Assembly: GCF_947172395.1 (NCBI RefSeq)
Contig: NC_069095.1
Location: 2,666,001-2,730,000 of the forward strand
Direction: 5' to 3'
DNA from: Bicyclus anynana
Taxonomy: Eukaryota; Arthropoda; Insecta; Lepidoptera; Nymphalidae
Length of the DNA: 64,000 nt
The stretch's first letter is position 1, and every line of letters starts with the position of its first letter. Of the stretch, positions 1 through 10,669 are shown one piece after another. A program made the position numbers and the translations under genes. The notes under the pieces are model-generated. The model was not told the origin of the DNA. It worked only from the letters and a program-made list of their open reading frames with translations, and searched no databases.

Positions 1-1298
1 ACAATTTCAGATCACTCGCATACGATGCATGTAATATAAATCTTTCCGGTGAGACACAACAGCCACTCCCACTGCCCAAGGGCTCCAATACGAATATTAA
101 ATTCCACTCGAGGTCTTTATTTAACTGGCAGATTCAAGGACTTTGGATTTAATACTTGTTTGTATTCGCGACTTTGTCTGCACAGGGTAGGTAATTTAAA
201 TAACTTATATTTTTTTAAAGTTATATACAAAAAATAAATAAAGTAAGTAGTATAAAGTATTGTTTATGGTTTTTTTATATTGTATTTACCAAATAAAGTG
301 GAGTAGTTATATTAATTTATGAAATAATTGGGTGTTATAATGGGTGATGGGTGTAAATAAAAAATGTGTGTATATTGGTCATATTTCATACCTTTTGTAA
401 AAAATGATTTACAAATTGGTTAGTCTAGGACAAAAAAACATAGGCACAACGCATTGAAAAGCACGTACGTATACCTAATATAAAACGTTGATCAGACCTA
501 CAGACAAATTACAGACGAACTTGAAATTTATTAGTTTTTATAATCTAATCAAATAACTGTTTATATTGCAATAACACATAGATTCGTCAATAAACCAAAA
601 AGGTTCATCAGATCTTTATGATGGTGCCGCACCAATATAATCGATTTTTCGTTCGTTGAAAAGAAAAATATAAAAGTGGTTTTAATTGTAATGAATTAAC
701 TTATATGCAAAGTGAGGCCTGCTTTTCAACACAGACAGGTAGGTTAATGAAATCGGCTACAAGTCGGTCAAACATAATATCAGAGGTGCAATTGCGGTAT
801 TTTACACTCGTCGACGAATTTTTCGCCTACAACACGCCTTAATCGAAATTGAATTTTATGCTTAGAGGATGTTGCCCTGGAAATGAACGATGTAACAGCG
901 CTGTAACTTTACAGAATTACGACGTACTGATTGCCAGCCCTGGTGAGCGCAATTTGCTTGAACCGATTCCGTGCCAAAGGCGAGCAGTTTGAATGGGTAT
1001 TAATTTTTATTACAGCTCCATTGCATTGTGCGTCTCTGCGTTCCTCTTTTTGCCGACGTCCATCAATATATTTTTTCGGACACCTGAATGTCGGTCTGTT
1101 TTAACGATTGCATTGATCGCTCACCGAAATTATCTGCAATCGTGCCCGTGCATTAAGACGTTGCAAGAAATTAGTTATTATCTGTATAAAAACATGTCAC
1201 ATTAAAGTGCCGACGCGGGTGCTTGCGTTTTATTTTTATACGAAATTGTAGTCACATTTTACTGTACTTTTACGAACAATGTAAGACTATTTTATAAT
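1..1298. other. No recognisable gene or repeat
   Basis: AT-rich DNA with a somewhat more GC-rich patch at about 780-1200. A 70-codon open frame at 993-1205 has no recognisable domain. Nothing else is supported. Confidence 0.6.
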
Positions 1299-1393
1299 AA
1301 GTACGCATTTTGATGTTAATACGCATTTTGATGTAAGTACGCATTTTGATGTTAATACGGATTTTGGTGTAAGTACGCATTTTGATGTTAATA
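1299..1393. repeat. Tandem repeat with alternating 19- and 17-bp units
   Basis: Units AGTACGCATTTTGATGTTA (19 bp) and ATACGCATTTTGATGTA (17 bp) alternate, forming a 36-bp higher-order period repeated about 2.6 times. One unit carries two substitutions (GGATTTTGG). Confidence 0.9.
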
Positions 1394-1701
1394 CGCTGTT
1401 GCGTTATTACAAACCGCTAAAACTGCAGGTATTGATGAATTTTTATAGAGACAAAATTTAACCTTGGATATAATGAAAAAATAATATCTACCTACTTATT
1501 CAACCTTACAACTATCTACCTTCTTACCTACCTTACAACAACAGTCAATCAAAAAACAGTGCTTGTAACGAATAAAATAACAAAAAAAATATGTAAATTA
1601 AATATTTTTTTGTCTTTTTTTTTACAAAAAATGATAAACAAAATATATTATAACTTGCTCCAAATACAAATTTTGGGTAATTTTATTCAAAATGATAATT
1701 C

Positions 1702-1832
1702 GTCATCAACCCATATTCGGCTCACTGCTGAGCTCGAGTCTCCTCTCAGAATGAGAGGGGTTAGGCCAATAGTCCACCACGCTGGCCCAATGCGGATTGG
1801 CAGACTTCACACACGCAAGAATTAAGATAATT
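1702..1832 (-). mobile_element. SINE family A, fragment lacking the tRNA head
   Basis: Matches the 3' half of family A: the segment complementary to CCGAATATGGGTT, the CTCATTCTGAGAGGAG stretch, and the CCAATCCGCATTGGGCCAGC core. The tRNA-like head is absent, consistent with 5' truncation on reverse transcription. Confidence 0.85.
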
Positions 1833-2134
1833 ATAAAAATAAAATTTATTATGTTGTACACAGAAAATTTTAAAAATTCTAGTCATAAAATACGATAATG
1901 TTACACATACCAATATAAACTATACATAAATATCATACTTAATTTAATCCACGTTTTGTATTCCATTATAATCTAAGGAATATAAAGCTTACGACATTAA
2001 ATTAAGCTTAGCGGGCGCGGTACGAAAACAATACAGAACGAGAGCCTGCGAGAGCAAGACATACTTCATTTTTCGAAGGCTGAAAGTTTCTCAGAGAACG
2101 TTTGTTGAGCACAGTGTTGTTCGATCCCTCACCA
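1833..2134. other. No recognisable feature
   Basis: AT-rich sequence. I see no gene or repeat I can support. Confidence 0.5.
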
Positions 2135-2302
2135 GGCTAATTCACTAACTTTGACGTAAGTATACGAAATACATTTTGTTAGTTGACATACACGAAATTG
2201 AGATTCTCTGTAACACATGCCATCCGATGCCTACTGACAACTCTTCGTGGATATCATACAATAAGTAGATGTTTATTTTGAGACCAAATTAGTGAATAGG
2301 CC
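2135..2302 (-). mobile_element. MITE family E copy
   Basis: Bounded by GGCTAATTCACTA and TAGTGAATAGGCC, an imperfect terminal inverted repeat. The interior shares blocks with four other copies in the window (10504, 49828, 51568, 55800), including AATTGAGATTCT and ATATCATACA. Non-autonomous; no coding capacity. Confidence 0.75.
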
Positions 2303-2317
2303 AGTTGGTGGACTGAC

Positions 2318-2412
2318 GACATCAATGGGGTGGCAGGGATTTGCTGGATGCAGGCGGCTCAGGATCGTGATGTTTGGAAGTTTGTAAAAAAGGCTTATGT
2401 CCTCCGCCGCGT
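2318..2412 (+). mobile_element. RTE-type LINE 3' end, short fragment
   Basis: The + strand encodes WTDDINGVAGICWMQAAQDRDVWK followed by KKAYVLRR and a GATGATGAAGATGATGA tail. This is the C-terminus and (GAT)n tail typical of lepidopteran RTE retrotransposons, with frameshifts and substitutions. Dead fragment. Confidence 0.8.
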
Positions 2413-3010
2413 GATGATGAAGATGATGAAAGTTTGTCAGCATTTGCTTATTTACCTGTGGTAGCTAATTATGCAGATTGGACTTTATCTAAGTATAAAA
2501 GGTATTTTTATTATATTTTCTACGAGATATCATTGAGGGATCATGTCTCCGCTCGCTAGACTTTCATAGAAAACATTCGCTAAATACCCTTTATCTATAT
2601 CTTCATAATATTATGGAAAGATTTGATTTTTTGTTTGTTTGCTTTGAATAGGCTCTGAACTACTGAAACGATTTGAAAAAAATATTTTACTGGGAAGCTT
2701 CACTATTCCTAAGCGAGGACATGATTTATCATATAACCTTTGCCGAGAAAAATGTTAAAAAACACGCTTTATACTTGAACAGTTGAGGGTCTGGACTCTT
2801 TAGACCGGCTACCTTCCAAAGCTAAACTTTATAATTTGCTACCGTCCATACTTTTGCTAAGAGCATAGGCTGACATTCATTCATTCATCCTTCCTTCGTA
2901 AAATGAGGCATATCTAGCCATTACAGATTCTCAGTCCAATATATCGACGAGCGACGTAACAAATCCGTTGTTATTACATAAGTTAATAACGGTTGACACA
3001 AAGGAAGCGG
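2413..3010. other. Mostly featureless, with a degraded repeat at 2620-2770
   Basis: The 2620-2770 stretch (TTTGTTTGTTTG, then an ACTACTGAAACGATTTGAA-like segment) resembles the dispersed repeat copies at 41640 and 61488. The remainder holds nothing I can support. Confidence 0.45.
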
Positions 3011-3013
3011 CGT

Positions 3014-3080
3014 GTCACATGTGACGCGACGTATCAAATCGTGCTGACATTCAAGTTCACGTGATATCGCGGTACCGCGA
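3014..3080. promoter_or_regulatory. Two perfect palindromes and an E-box
   Basis: GTCACATGTGAC (12 bp, 3014-3025) and TCGCGGTACCGCGA (14 bp, 3067-3080) are perfect palindromes. A CACGTG E-box lies between them at about 3059-3064. The segment is GC-rich relative to its surroundings. A regulatory role is only a possibility. Confidence 0.25.
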
Positions 3081-3204
3081 CCTCGGCGTATTTGTGCTTT
3101 GGTTCCAATGCAAGCGATACTTATACTGTACAGATTATAATAGTAGATTAAACGGTTGATTATAATTTTTTTTTATTTGATTAAATCCGTTATTAAATCT
3201 ATTC

Positions 3205-3345
3205 AAAAAAATTCAAAAAATTCATTTATTTCAAGTAAGCTCAGTTTACAAGCACTTTTTCTAAACTATTTGTAAAGATTCTACCACCGGTCGGAAGGCT
3301 GGTTCTGCTGAGAAGAAACCGGCAAGAAACTTAACAGTTGCTCTT
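3205..3345 (-). mobile_element. Non-LTR retrotransposon 3' remnant
   Basis: Contains AATTCATTTATTTCAAGTAA and GAGAAGAAACCGGCAAGAAA, two phrases I associate with the 3' end of an abundant lepidopteran LINE. The orientation is inferred from the A/T tail. No coding frame remains. Confidence 0.5.
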
Positions 3346-3496
3346 TTAAAAAAATCATACAATATTATAATTTACAATTGATGACATCATAACAATTTCT
3401 TATAGTTTTACATGTGTAGGTACCTACTACAATAAAACCTGTTGTGATACGTTATTTTAGTGATTTTAATGGATGTTTTTTCTACATTCAAAAGTA

Positions 3497-3540
3497 ACTA
3501 GTGGACGCCCGCAGGTCCGTTCGCGTTAAATTCTGTTTAT
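3497..3540 (+). repeat. Short fragment of the GGACGCCCGC repeat (family G)
   Basis: AGTGGACGCCCGCAGGTCCG matches the start of the family G repeat at 4214 with changes. The remainder to 4213 shows no supported feature. Confidence 0.5.
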
Positions 3541-4213
3541 GAAGTGATAATTTCTTATGGGAGGGTAGACCACTGCGTATCGTAACGCGTTACGGCGACA
3601 CTCGTCTAATTTCCCTTTCTTTCACAACTTACAGCAGCGGGTTTAAGTCATCACTTCTGCCGAACGTGCCGAGACGCACAAAGGTTTTTTTTTTATTTTC
3701 CTTAAACCGTCTTCGCAGTTTTGCCGTTCTAATAAACCTGGTTTGGGACACATTAGTTGAATTGTTTTCTACAATTGTATTTTTTATTAAATACAGATCT
3801 ATAACTACAAACTGTATATTAATATTATATCATAAAATATCTGTATTCTAAAGTTCATCTTAATTTTGCGTGATTGAAAAACAATCACACAAACAAAGTC
3901 ACATCTATAGTATTAGGAAGCATATTATCTCTTGCAGTACAGTCGGGTACTAAATAAGCATCTTAGCTTATTCACTTTTCTCTTTTAATATTCTTCTTTC
4001 TTGAACGTCTTACGAGTAGGTCAGACAAGGCAACAAAACAATTTTTATTTGGAAGCCGCATCTCTGTGCCGTAGAACGAATTGTACCATTTGTATCAGAC
4101 AGTTTAATATGCATAAGCATTGTTTATTGTTTTTCTAGTGCAGCATTGGGCCACACACGGTAAATTGAATGAATTATTGAATTAATATCACTATATATAT
4201 TTTAATTATGTTA
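3541..4213. other. No recognisable feature
   Basis: AT-rich DNA. A 61-codon open frame at 3666-3851 is low-complexity and not supported as a gene. Confidence 0.5.
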
Positions 4214-4605
4214 TACTAGCGGACGCCCGCGACTTCGTCCGCGTGGAATTTAGTTTTTCACAAATCCCTCGGGAACCATGGATTTTTCCAGGATAAAAAG
4301 TAGTCTATGTGTTAATCTAGACTATAATATATCTTAATACCAAATTTCAGCTAATTCGGTTCAGTAGTTGAGGCGTGAAAGAGTAACAAACATTCATATC
4401 ATCAAAATCATCAGTTACGCAAACTCGGGAAACCATGGATTTTTCGGAATAAAAAGTAGCCTATGTGTTAATTCAGAGTCAAATCTATTTCCATTCTTAA
4501 TTTCACCTAAATCGTTTCAGTAGTAGCGACGTTATAGAGTAACAAACATCCAAACATCCATACAAACTTTCGCGTTTATAACATTAGTAGGATTAGTAGG
4601 ATAGC
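4214..4605 (+). repeat. Family G repeat, two copies in tandem
   Basis: The first copy starts CTAGCGGACGCCCGCGACTT and continues through AACCATGGATTTTTCC, AGTCTATGTGTTAAT and AGAGTAACAAACATTC. A second copy, lacking the first part, restarts at about 4430 with the same order of blocks and ends near TTAGTAGGATTAGTAGGAT. This dispersed sequence is typical of Lepidoptera and is thought to be retrotransposon-derived. Confidence 0.8.
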
Positions 4606-5151
4606 TTAGTTTGTAGAAAAAGATGAGGCCATGGGATCGATCGAATTCTAATCTAATTTTAAGTTCTGAAAAGTCAGCATGCGCAATCGATTTAGACAAC
4701 GCATTTTTCTGAATGTGTATTTGTTATTACTTAATTCTTCAAAGGGACTGCAGCAGCGTCATACAGCGGGATTTCAGACGTGGGCAGAAACTTTGCTTGG
4801 ATCTTAGAGGTACGTTAGGACCGACTGAATCTGTAGGTTGTATGAAATTTCGAAACCTCAGTGATCGTGGTTAGTATCTACATTCTACGTATCTGAGTAA
4901 TATTATAAATAAGAAGAGTTTCTTGAGTTCTTAATAGATATTGTCGATGCTACCCTGGCGCGTCAATTTCTTTCCCGTTCGATCTCATATGCCGATACTA
5001 TACCAGGCCTGGCGCACTCCTTGTTTTAGCACAAACGTATAGGTACATGGTCGCGTTACCCTGGAGGTAACTTAAATAGGCGAGTGTCGCCGCTTGGATT
5101 AAAATAAACTCGCAACTGAAGATCTTCAATGTTATTAGAATACCTAACAAT
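4606..5151. other. No recognisable feature
   Basis: Moderate GC; no gene, repeat or regulatory element that I can support. Confidence 0.5.
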
Positions 5152-5452
5152 GGCGGTTTCAGACTAGCGTTTTATAAGCGCGTATGAACTCGTTTTAGGA
5201 AGCGTATGTAAGCTCGTAAAAGCACCTTTTGGCTCGTACGAGCGTTGACGCACTTTTATGCTCGTGCCTCGTATATACGCGAGCGGCGAGAGACACCTCC
5301 AAGTTAAACTAACACGACTTTCGAGCGAATACGCCGAAATATGCCCGTTTACGCGAGACTGCTTTTTTGAAACGCATAATGTAGCGCGCCTGTAAGTGCG
5401 TATGCTGAAACGACCGTATACGCGCAAAAAAAAACGCTAGTCTAAAATCACC
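5152..5452. mobile_element. CpG-rich MITE with 18-bp terminal inverted repeats
   Basis: The ends are GGCGGTTTCAGACTAGCG and, as the reverse complement of the right end, GGTGATTTTAGACTAGCG. The three differences are all transitions. Flanking octamers CTAACAAT (5144-5151) and TTAAGAAT (5453-5460) agree at 6 of 8 positions and may be an old 8-bp target duplication, which would fit a hAT-like element. The interior contains many CGTA/TACG motifs. The long open frame inside it is a by-product. Confidence 0.75.
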
Positions 5453-6180
5453 TTAAGAATGAAGAAAGTTGCTGTTGTTTGCAAACAGATGTCAAAAGAC
5501 TGGAAAAGCGCAAGATTTGAGAGCTACTTCACTAAGCACACGGCGAGTTGTCAAGTCGTTGTTCGGTAGAAAGCTACTGTTTCATTGCTAGATAGAATAG
5601 TCCTTTTGTATTACGAATATATTGCTTGTAGATAGCTTTTCAGAGTTACTTATTTATTTAAAAAAATACATAAATATAGTATATTGCTATACATATTTAA
5701 GACCATCAGCAGGTTTATAGAAAATGTGTTAATAATTAATAGTAAAATTTTAAATTTTAAATTTTAGTCCACACAAATCGTTATAGTTTAGCGATTTTTA
5801 TGTTTTATGGTCCACACTACTGAGCTACAAAATATAATTATTCATTGCAGAGTACCTGATTAATTAATAAGTTTTGCAGACAAATAACCTTTCGGTTTAG
5901 TCCTAGTTCAGTTTTTCTTTAGCATGAAATTTTAGTAGTTTAGAAGCCAGTGGTGTATCCGTCTCAAGGAGCACGTTAATCCATACAAAGTCAAGCATTA
6001 CCATAATATAAGCTCTGCTTTTGAGAGAATCTGTGTCATTTTTAAGGTAATAATTGGTAGACAAAGCAGATGGTAACACTTCACAGGGCTTGCAGAGAAA
6101 ACATATTACAAAGTGTCATCCTGTATCCATCAACCTATGCTCTATAGAATGTTAATGATTAAGAGATAATGATTACTAAG
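5453..6180. other. No recognisable feature
   Basis: AT-rich DNA without a supported gene or repeat. Confidence 0.5.
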
Positions 6181-6463
6181 AGCCGTGATAGCCCTAGAGA
6201 TAGATAGTGGATATGACCTCTGCCTCCGATTCCGGAGGGCGTGAGTTCGAAGCCGGTCCGGGGCATGCACCTCCAACTTTTCAGTTGTATGCATTTTAAG
6301 AAATTTAATATCTCGTGTCTCTAACGGTGAAGGAAAACATCGTGAGGAAACCTGCATACCAGAGAATTTTCTTAATTCTCTGCGTGTGTGAAATCTGCCA
6401 ATCCGCATTCTGAGGGGAGACTCGAGCACACCAGTGATTCGAATATGAGTTAATAATGATGAT
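6181..6463 (+). mobile_element. SINE family A, near full length with internal deletion
   Basis: tRNA-like head with an A-box region (GTGATAGCC, interrupted by a short insertion) and a B-box-like GAGTTCGAAGCC. The family A body follows. A deletion removes the segment between CCAATCCGCATT and CTGAGGGGAGAC. It ends in TAATAATGATGATT. Confidence 0.9.
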
Positions 6464-6885
6464 TACTAAGAAGAAAACCACTTATTTCTCAAGTACGCAC
6501 AAAATAGAAGTCAATTCGCAGAGCAAAGAGAAAATAAATAAAGTTTCCATTACTTGTGAACAGATGTCAAAAGGCGCGCACACGACATTGTTTCTCTCAA
6601 GAATCCTTGAAAGAAGCTTGACTACACATGCTGTGACTTGCCAAGTAATAGCTGTCCGATTGAAAGCAAAGTTCTTTGTCTATTTTGCCTTGCGTTACCT
6701 CTCTTATGTAAAAAGTCGCGATTCGAAGACAGCTGTTTATTATTTGGCACGAGAACTTAAATCACCTATACCTATTGGGTGATTGGGAGTATTTCCCATA
6801 ACTTCAAAGTGTTGACGAGTCCACTTTATTAACTAAAAAATAAAAAAGTATCATAACATGGATTTCAAACAGGCAGTCCACCATC
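6464..6885. other. No supported feature
   Basis: A 108-codon open frame starting in the SINE tail (6456-6782) has no recognisable domain and is not called. Confidence 0.5.
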
Positions 6886-6887
6886 TT

Positions 6888-7165
6888 GGGGAGGCCGCCA
6901 TATTGGATTTGTATTGACGTTACTAGCTAGTCATGTATTGTCATCAGAACTCAGTGCGTGTGCAAAATTTCATCCTAATCGAAGACTGGAAAGTGGGTCA
7001 AATTAAGATTCCAAGATTTGTCTTTCTTAGATAGTTACAAGTGATAGGGGAGGCCGCCATATTGGATTTATGACATTTCTTAGCTAGTCATGTATTGTCA
7101 TCGGAATCGATGACCGAGACTAAATAAGATTCCAAGATTTTCTTACATACATAGTTACAAGTGAA
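6888..7165. repeat. Tandem duplication carrying a GGAGGCCGCCATATTGGATT motif
   Basis: Two successive copies start with GGGGAGGCCGCCATATTGGA at 6888 and 7048. Both include CTAGTCATGTATTGTCATC, AAGATTCCAAGATT and AGTTACAAGTGA. The second copy lacks about 40 bp. The phrases occur widely in lepidopteran DNA as I know it, so the unit is probably retrotransposon-derived. Confidence 0.75.
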
Positions 7166-7190
7166 GCTAATATAAAGTGTGTAAAATGTA

Positions 7191-7500
7191 AAATAAAGTA
7201 AATATCTTTTAGATAAAACGATAAAAACAGTAGGTATATTATTCAGTTTTGTAAAGCGGTCGTATGGCATAATTTTGATAGACAAAATATTAAAGCGAGC
7301 GAAGTGCGTTGAAATACATAGTTTATAAATCAAAGGTGTCTAAAGTAGATCTAAAATTAAACGTACCGCGGCAGTAACTCTCAACGACGTACATCGATTC
7401 GTGACAAGACTATTGCTCTTTACTATTTGTTCGGCAGATAGGTGCATTAGGTTGAAGTGGTTTTGTGTTCTCACGAGGCCTCGACCGAACCTTTTAATAT
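7191..7500. other. No recognisable feature
   Basis: AT-rich; nothing supported. Confidence 0.5.
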
Positions 7501-7504
7501 TACT

Positions 7505-7640
7505 TTAACTAACATACAGTAGGTACAGTAGGAAGATACAGCTGTTAAATTTATAAAAAAAACTCTATAAAATTTTTAACTAACATACAGTAGGTAGTAG
7601 TATACAGCTGTTAAATTCATAAAAAAACTCTATGAATTTT
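7505..7640. repeat. Local direct duplication of about 70 bp
   Basis: TAACTAACATACAGTAGGTA, then ATACAGCTGTTAAATT and AAAAACTCTAT, occurs twice in a row. The copies differ by a small indel in the ACAGTAGG/TAGTAGTAT part. Confidence 0.85.
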
Positions 7641-7685
7641 GAGTTTTTATTTTGTATGCATGTATAAATGACTGACCTAACCGTT

Positions 7686-7936
7686 ATCACACTAATATTA
7701 TAAAGGCGAAAGTTTGTGTGTAAGTGTGTAAGTATGTTTGTCCCTCTTTTACGCTGCGGCTACTAAAGCGATTTGGCTGTAATTTGGAATGGAAACAGAT
7801 TTTACTTTGAATTAACACATAGGCTTACTCTGGATTAACACATAGATCCGTGTACTTTTCGTCCCGAAAAAAACCATGGTTCCCGCGGGATTTGTGAAAA
7901 CTAAATTCCACGCGGACGAAGTCGCGGGCGGGGTTG
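7686..7936 (-). repeat. Family G repeat, complete-looking copy
   Basis: Reverse orientation. It runs from CACTAATATTATAAAGGCGA through ATTAACACATAG (twice, a small duplication) to CCACGCGGACGAAGTCGCGG. Confidence 0.85.
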
Positions 7937-8250
7937 TTTATTTATGTTTTTATGCGTATTTAAGGGAATAAAATAAAACTTTATTCTAAACAGCTAGTTT
8001 CAAAGATAAAAGAAATTTTACAAAATATAATATTTTGTACATGCAAGGCGTTACCCCACTGTATGCTTGCAACACTGTGTTCTTACTATCTGGATACGGG
8101 GCCACGACCCTGTTTATGCCGTAAAATCGAAGAGTTACTTGACTTCGATGAGCTTTTTATTAACATCCTTTCATTATACTCAACTCCCATTTAAGAAATT
8201 ACAATGATCTTTTAATTGTAATAAAAATACAAGTTCGTTCATTATTTTAT
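7937..8250. other. No gene; AT-rich with one possible LINE tail
   Basis: AAATAAAACTTTATTCTAAAC near 7970 resembles a common retrotransposon tail. The rest has no supported feature. Confidence 0.4.
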
Positions 8251-8540
8251 CATTAACAGTCCATATTCGGCTCACTGTTGAGCACGAGTCTCCTCTCAGG
8301 GTGAGAGGGTTAGCCTTAGTCCACCACGCTGGCCCAATGCGGATTGGCAGACTTCACACACCTTTAGTTTAAGAAAATTCTCAGGTGTGCAGTGCAGGTT
8401 TCCTTACGATGTTTTCCTTCAGCGTTTGAGAGTTAGAAGTTCACACGACTGAAAAGTTGGAGGTGCATGCACTAGACCGGATTCGAACCTACGTCCCCTG
8501 AATCGATGGCAGAGATCATATCCATTGGACTTCACGCTTT
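8251..8540 (-). mobile_element. SINE family A, near full length
   Basis: Complete order from the CATATTCGG end to the tRNA-like head, including a B-box complement GGATTCGAACC and the ATATCCA segment. The A-box end is degraded. Confidence 0.9.
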
Positions 8541-8599
8541 AATACACAAAAATAATAAAATAAGAAACTGTTAACTTATTCTAATATAGCTAATACCTA

Positions 8600-8720
8600 C
8601 ATATTATGCCCACGTGGAATGGTGACATGATTACTGGCTGCCCACTACAGGCCTCCCTCCCTATGGTCGTTAACCACACCAGGCTGCTCCAATGTGGGTT
8701 GGCGGGCTTAGTTACGATGA
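8600..8720 (-). mobile_element. SINE family D fragment
   Basis: CAGGCTG...GGCGGGCTTAG...GATAATGTTAAATT matches the corresponding part of the tRNA-derived copy at 39555-39835. No head is present. Confidence 0.5.
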
Positions 8721-9085
8721 TAATGTTAAATTCATTTACATGACATATAAAGACCGGGACGGCTTGACGTGCTTTCTGATACACAATGTTGTAACACCAC
8801 CAACTTCCTAACTTCGGGCTGGGAACTTAACTGAAAATAATGCCTACTTTACCTAAAAACAGTGCACGTCACAGCTCGTGAAACATTTATAAAAAAAACC
8901 ACACACTCATAAGTGCACACGGTCTATTAAGAAGATTGCATCGTGCAGTGTGATTGACAAGCTGAATCCACCCACAGCGGTGTTGGTGGTCGAATAAACG
9001 TTATTCATTTTACTGCCTTCTTTGTATAATTGGACCAAGGTTACCAACATTTCATATTTAATACATTTTTATTTATTTTTTCTTA
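8721..9085. other. No recognisable feature
   Basis: Mixed composition; nothing supported. Confidence 0.45.
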
Positions 9086-9640
9086 GCCGTTACCTGTGAC
9101 TGCGTCCGCGTAAACTAATAAAATATCTAAGTAAATCAAAAAAAAATATTTTTAAAATTCTCATACCTTTCATTTGATGTGTCGCTTAATGCTGTTTGAA
9201 AAAAAATATTGTAATTTGTATCTTGCCCCACAAAAGTGACCTTCACATTTAAAAAATTTAGAGTTCCAAAAATATCCAGAAATCTTCAATTAAAAAGCTT
9301 ATTTCTGTATTTTTCTCAAAATTTTAGTTACAGTAGTTTCGGAGAAAGGGCATGGTCAATTTGTCGTCTATTTGTTTATACAACTTGAAAGGTATTTTTT
9401 TAAAATTTCAAAAAAAATATTTTAACATCCTCTTTATATATACGATGAAGTTTTTTTTTTGAACTTTCCATCTTACTCCCCATAAGTGCCCCCTATATTC
9501 AAATTTTACCTATTCGCGATACGTCTCTGTATTTGGTATCAGTAATTGATATGTATACAAAATTTCAAATGGATTGGTTAGGTACATTCGGAGAAAACAG
9601 ACATACATTAAAATGTGCGCAAGTGATTTTATAAGGGTTC
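9086..9640 (+). repeat. Likely transposon-derived AT-rich stretch
   Basis: Begins with a degraded GACTGCGTCCGCGTAAAC segment like family G. It continues with A/T runs, AGTTACAGTAGTTTCGGAGAA at about 9327 and a related TTAGGTACATTCGGAGAA at about 9577. Phrases of this type recur in lepidopteran repeats, but I cannot name the element. Confidence 0.4.
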
Positions 9641-9645
9641 CGTTG

Positions 9646-9736
9646 TTACGAATGTACCTGCAATAAACTATATTTTGTACAAAACTACGTAAGTTCGGAA
9701 CCCTAAAAATATAGTTTATTGCAGGTACATTCGTAA
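9646..9736. repeat. Perfect 31-bp inverted repeat (hairpin), 29-nt loop
   Basis: The arm at 9646-9676 (starting TTACGAATGTACCTGC) is perfectly complementary to 9706-9736. The loop contains CGGAACCC, complementary to GGGTTCCG just upstream of the left arm. Confidence 0.95.
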
Positions 9737-9942
9737 ACACGTAATACAAATGAAACTGGACGTACTTTAGCGCGAGACTACAATTATTTTATATTATTTT
9801 AACAACTAAAATAATTGTTCAAGTCACGACTCTTTCGAGCTTTATTGAAACACGAATTCGCGCTATTGTTTCATAATTCCGTAACGAACGTGGTTAATAT
9901 TTGTGTAGGTCATGCAATAGGTTCATTACGTCGCTAAGCTGT

Positions 9943-10103
9943 GGCGCTATTCTGTAACGATGTAACGATAATGTTTTGAATTCGTCTCCATCTCTCTGCA
10001 GTGAGATACATGTTATAGAGATCTCAAAGAGAAATAAAAAAAGAGATAGAGATGAATATGAAGCACAAACTAGTAGTAAAAACTTTACAGAATAACATTC
10101 TAC
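9943..10103. mobile_element. MITE with TATTCTGTAA ends
   Basis: The left end TATTCTGTAACGATGTAACG and the reverse complement of the right end (TTATTCTGTAAAGTTTTTAC) form an imperfect inverted repeat. Inside, CATCTCTCTGCAG pairs with AGAGATAGAGATG. A SINE A copy abuts it on the right. Confidence 0.6.
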
Positions 10104-10104
10104 T

Positions 10105-10316
10105 TTATCAACCCATATTCGGCTCACTGCTGAGCTCGAGTTTCCTCTCAGAATGAGAGGGGTTAGGCCAACAGTCCACCACGCGGGCCCAATGCAATGC
10201 GGATTGGCAGAGTTCACACACGCAGAGAATTAAGAAAATTCTCTGGTATGTAGGTTTCCTCACGATGTTTTTCCTTCACCGTTTGAGACACGTGATATTT
10301 AATTTCTTATTAAATT
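10105..10316 (-). mobile_element. SINE family A, 5'-truncated
   Basis: The 3' half and middle are present, including GGCCCAATGC with a duplicated AATGC. It ends in the GACACGTGATATTTAATTTC block without the tRNA head. Confidence 0.88.
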
Positions 10317-10335
10317 TAGAATACTACTTTACTAC

Positions 10336-10480
10336 AGCGCTATTCTTTAACAATGTTTTTATAGTAAGACAGTGAGTTTCAAATTGGTGTTTATCACTCT
10401 ATCTATAGAAAAATGTTAGACAGAGAGAAATACAGATGAATTTGTTGTGTGAAACTTGGTTAAACTCGTTTTTACGAATA
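10336..10480. mobile_element. Probable relative of the TATTCTGTAA MITE
   Basis: Starts GCGCTATTCTTTAACAATG, like GCGCTATTCTGTAACGATG at about 9938. It contains CACTCTATCTATAG and AGACAGAGAGAAATACAGATG. The ends pair only weakly. Confidence 0.35.
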
Positions 10481-10503
10481 TAACCACGTTTCACAAATCT
10501 ACT

Positions 10504-10669
10504 GCTTTATTCATTATTTTGGTCTTTATTATTAACCTAATAAAACAAACATCAATGGACAAAAGTCATTTAATTACTGTGATATCCACCAGCACCGAAG
10601 GACATTTTAATATAAAATCTCTATTTCGTATATGTCAACCAGCAAACGTCAAAGATAGTGAATAAGGTC
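10504..10669 (+). mobile_element. MITE family E copy
   Basis: TTATTCATTATTTTGGTCTTTATTATTAACC at the left and CGTCAAAGATAGTGAATAAGG at the right match the ends of the 55800 copy. The interior GATATCCACCAGCACCG corresponds to the conserved core. Confidence 0.7.

Noticed and set aside
5164..5427. 87-codon minus-strand frame
   Set aside because: Lies wholly within the CpG-rich MITE at 5152-5452 and reflects its base composition.
6456..6782. 108-codon + strand frame
   Set aside because: Starts in the tail of a SINE A copy; no domain and no supporting context.
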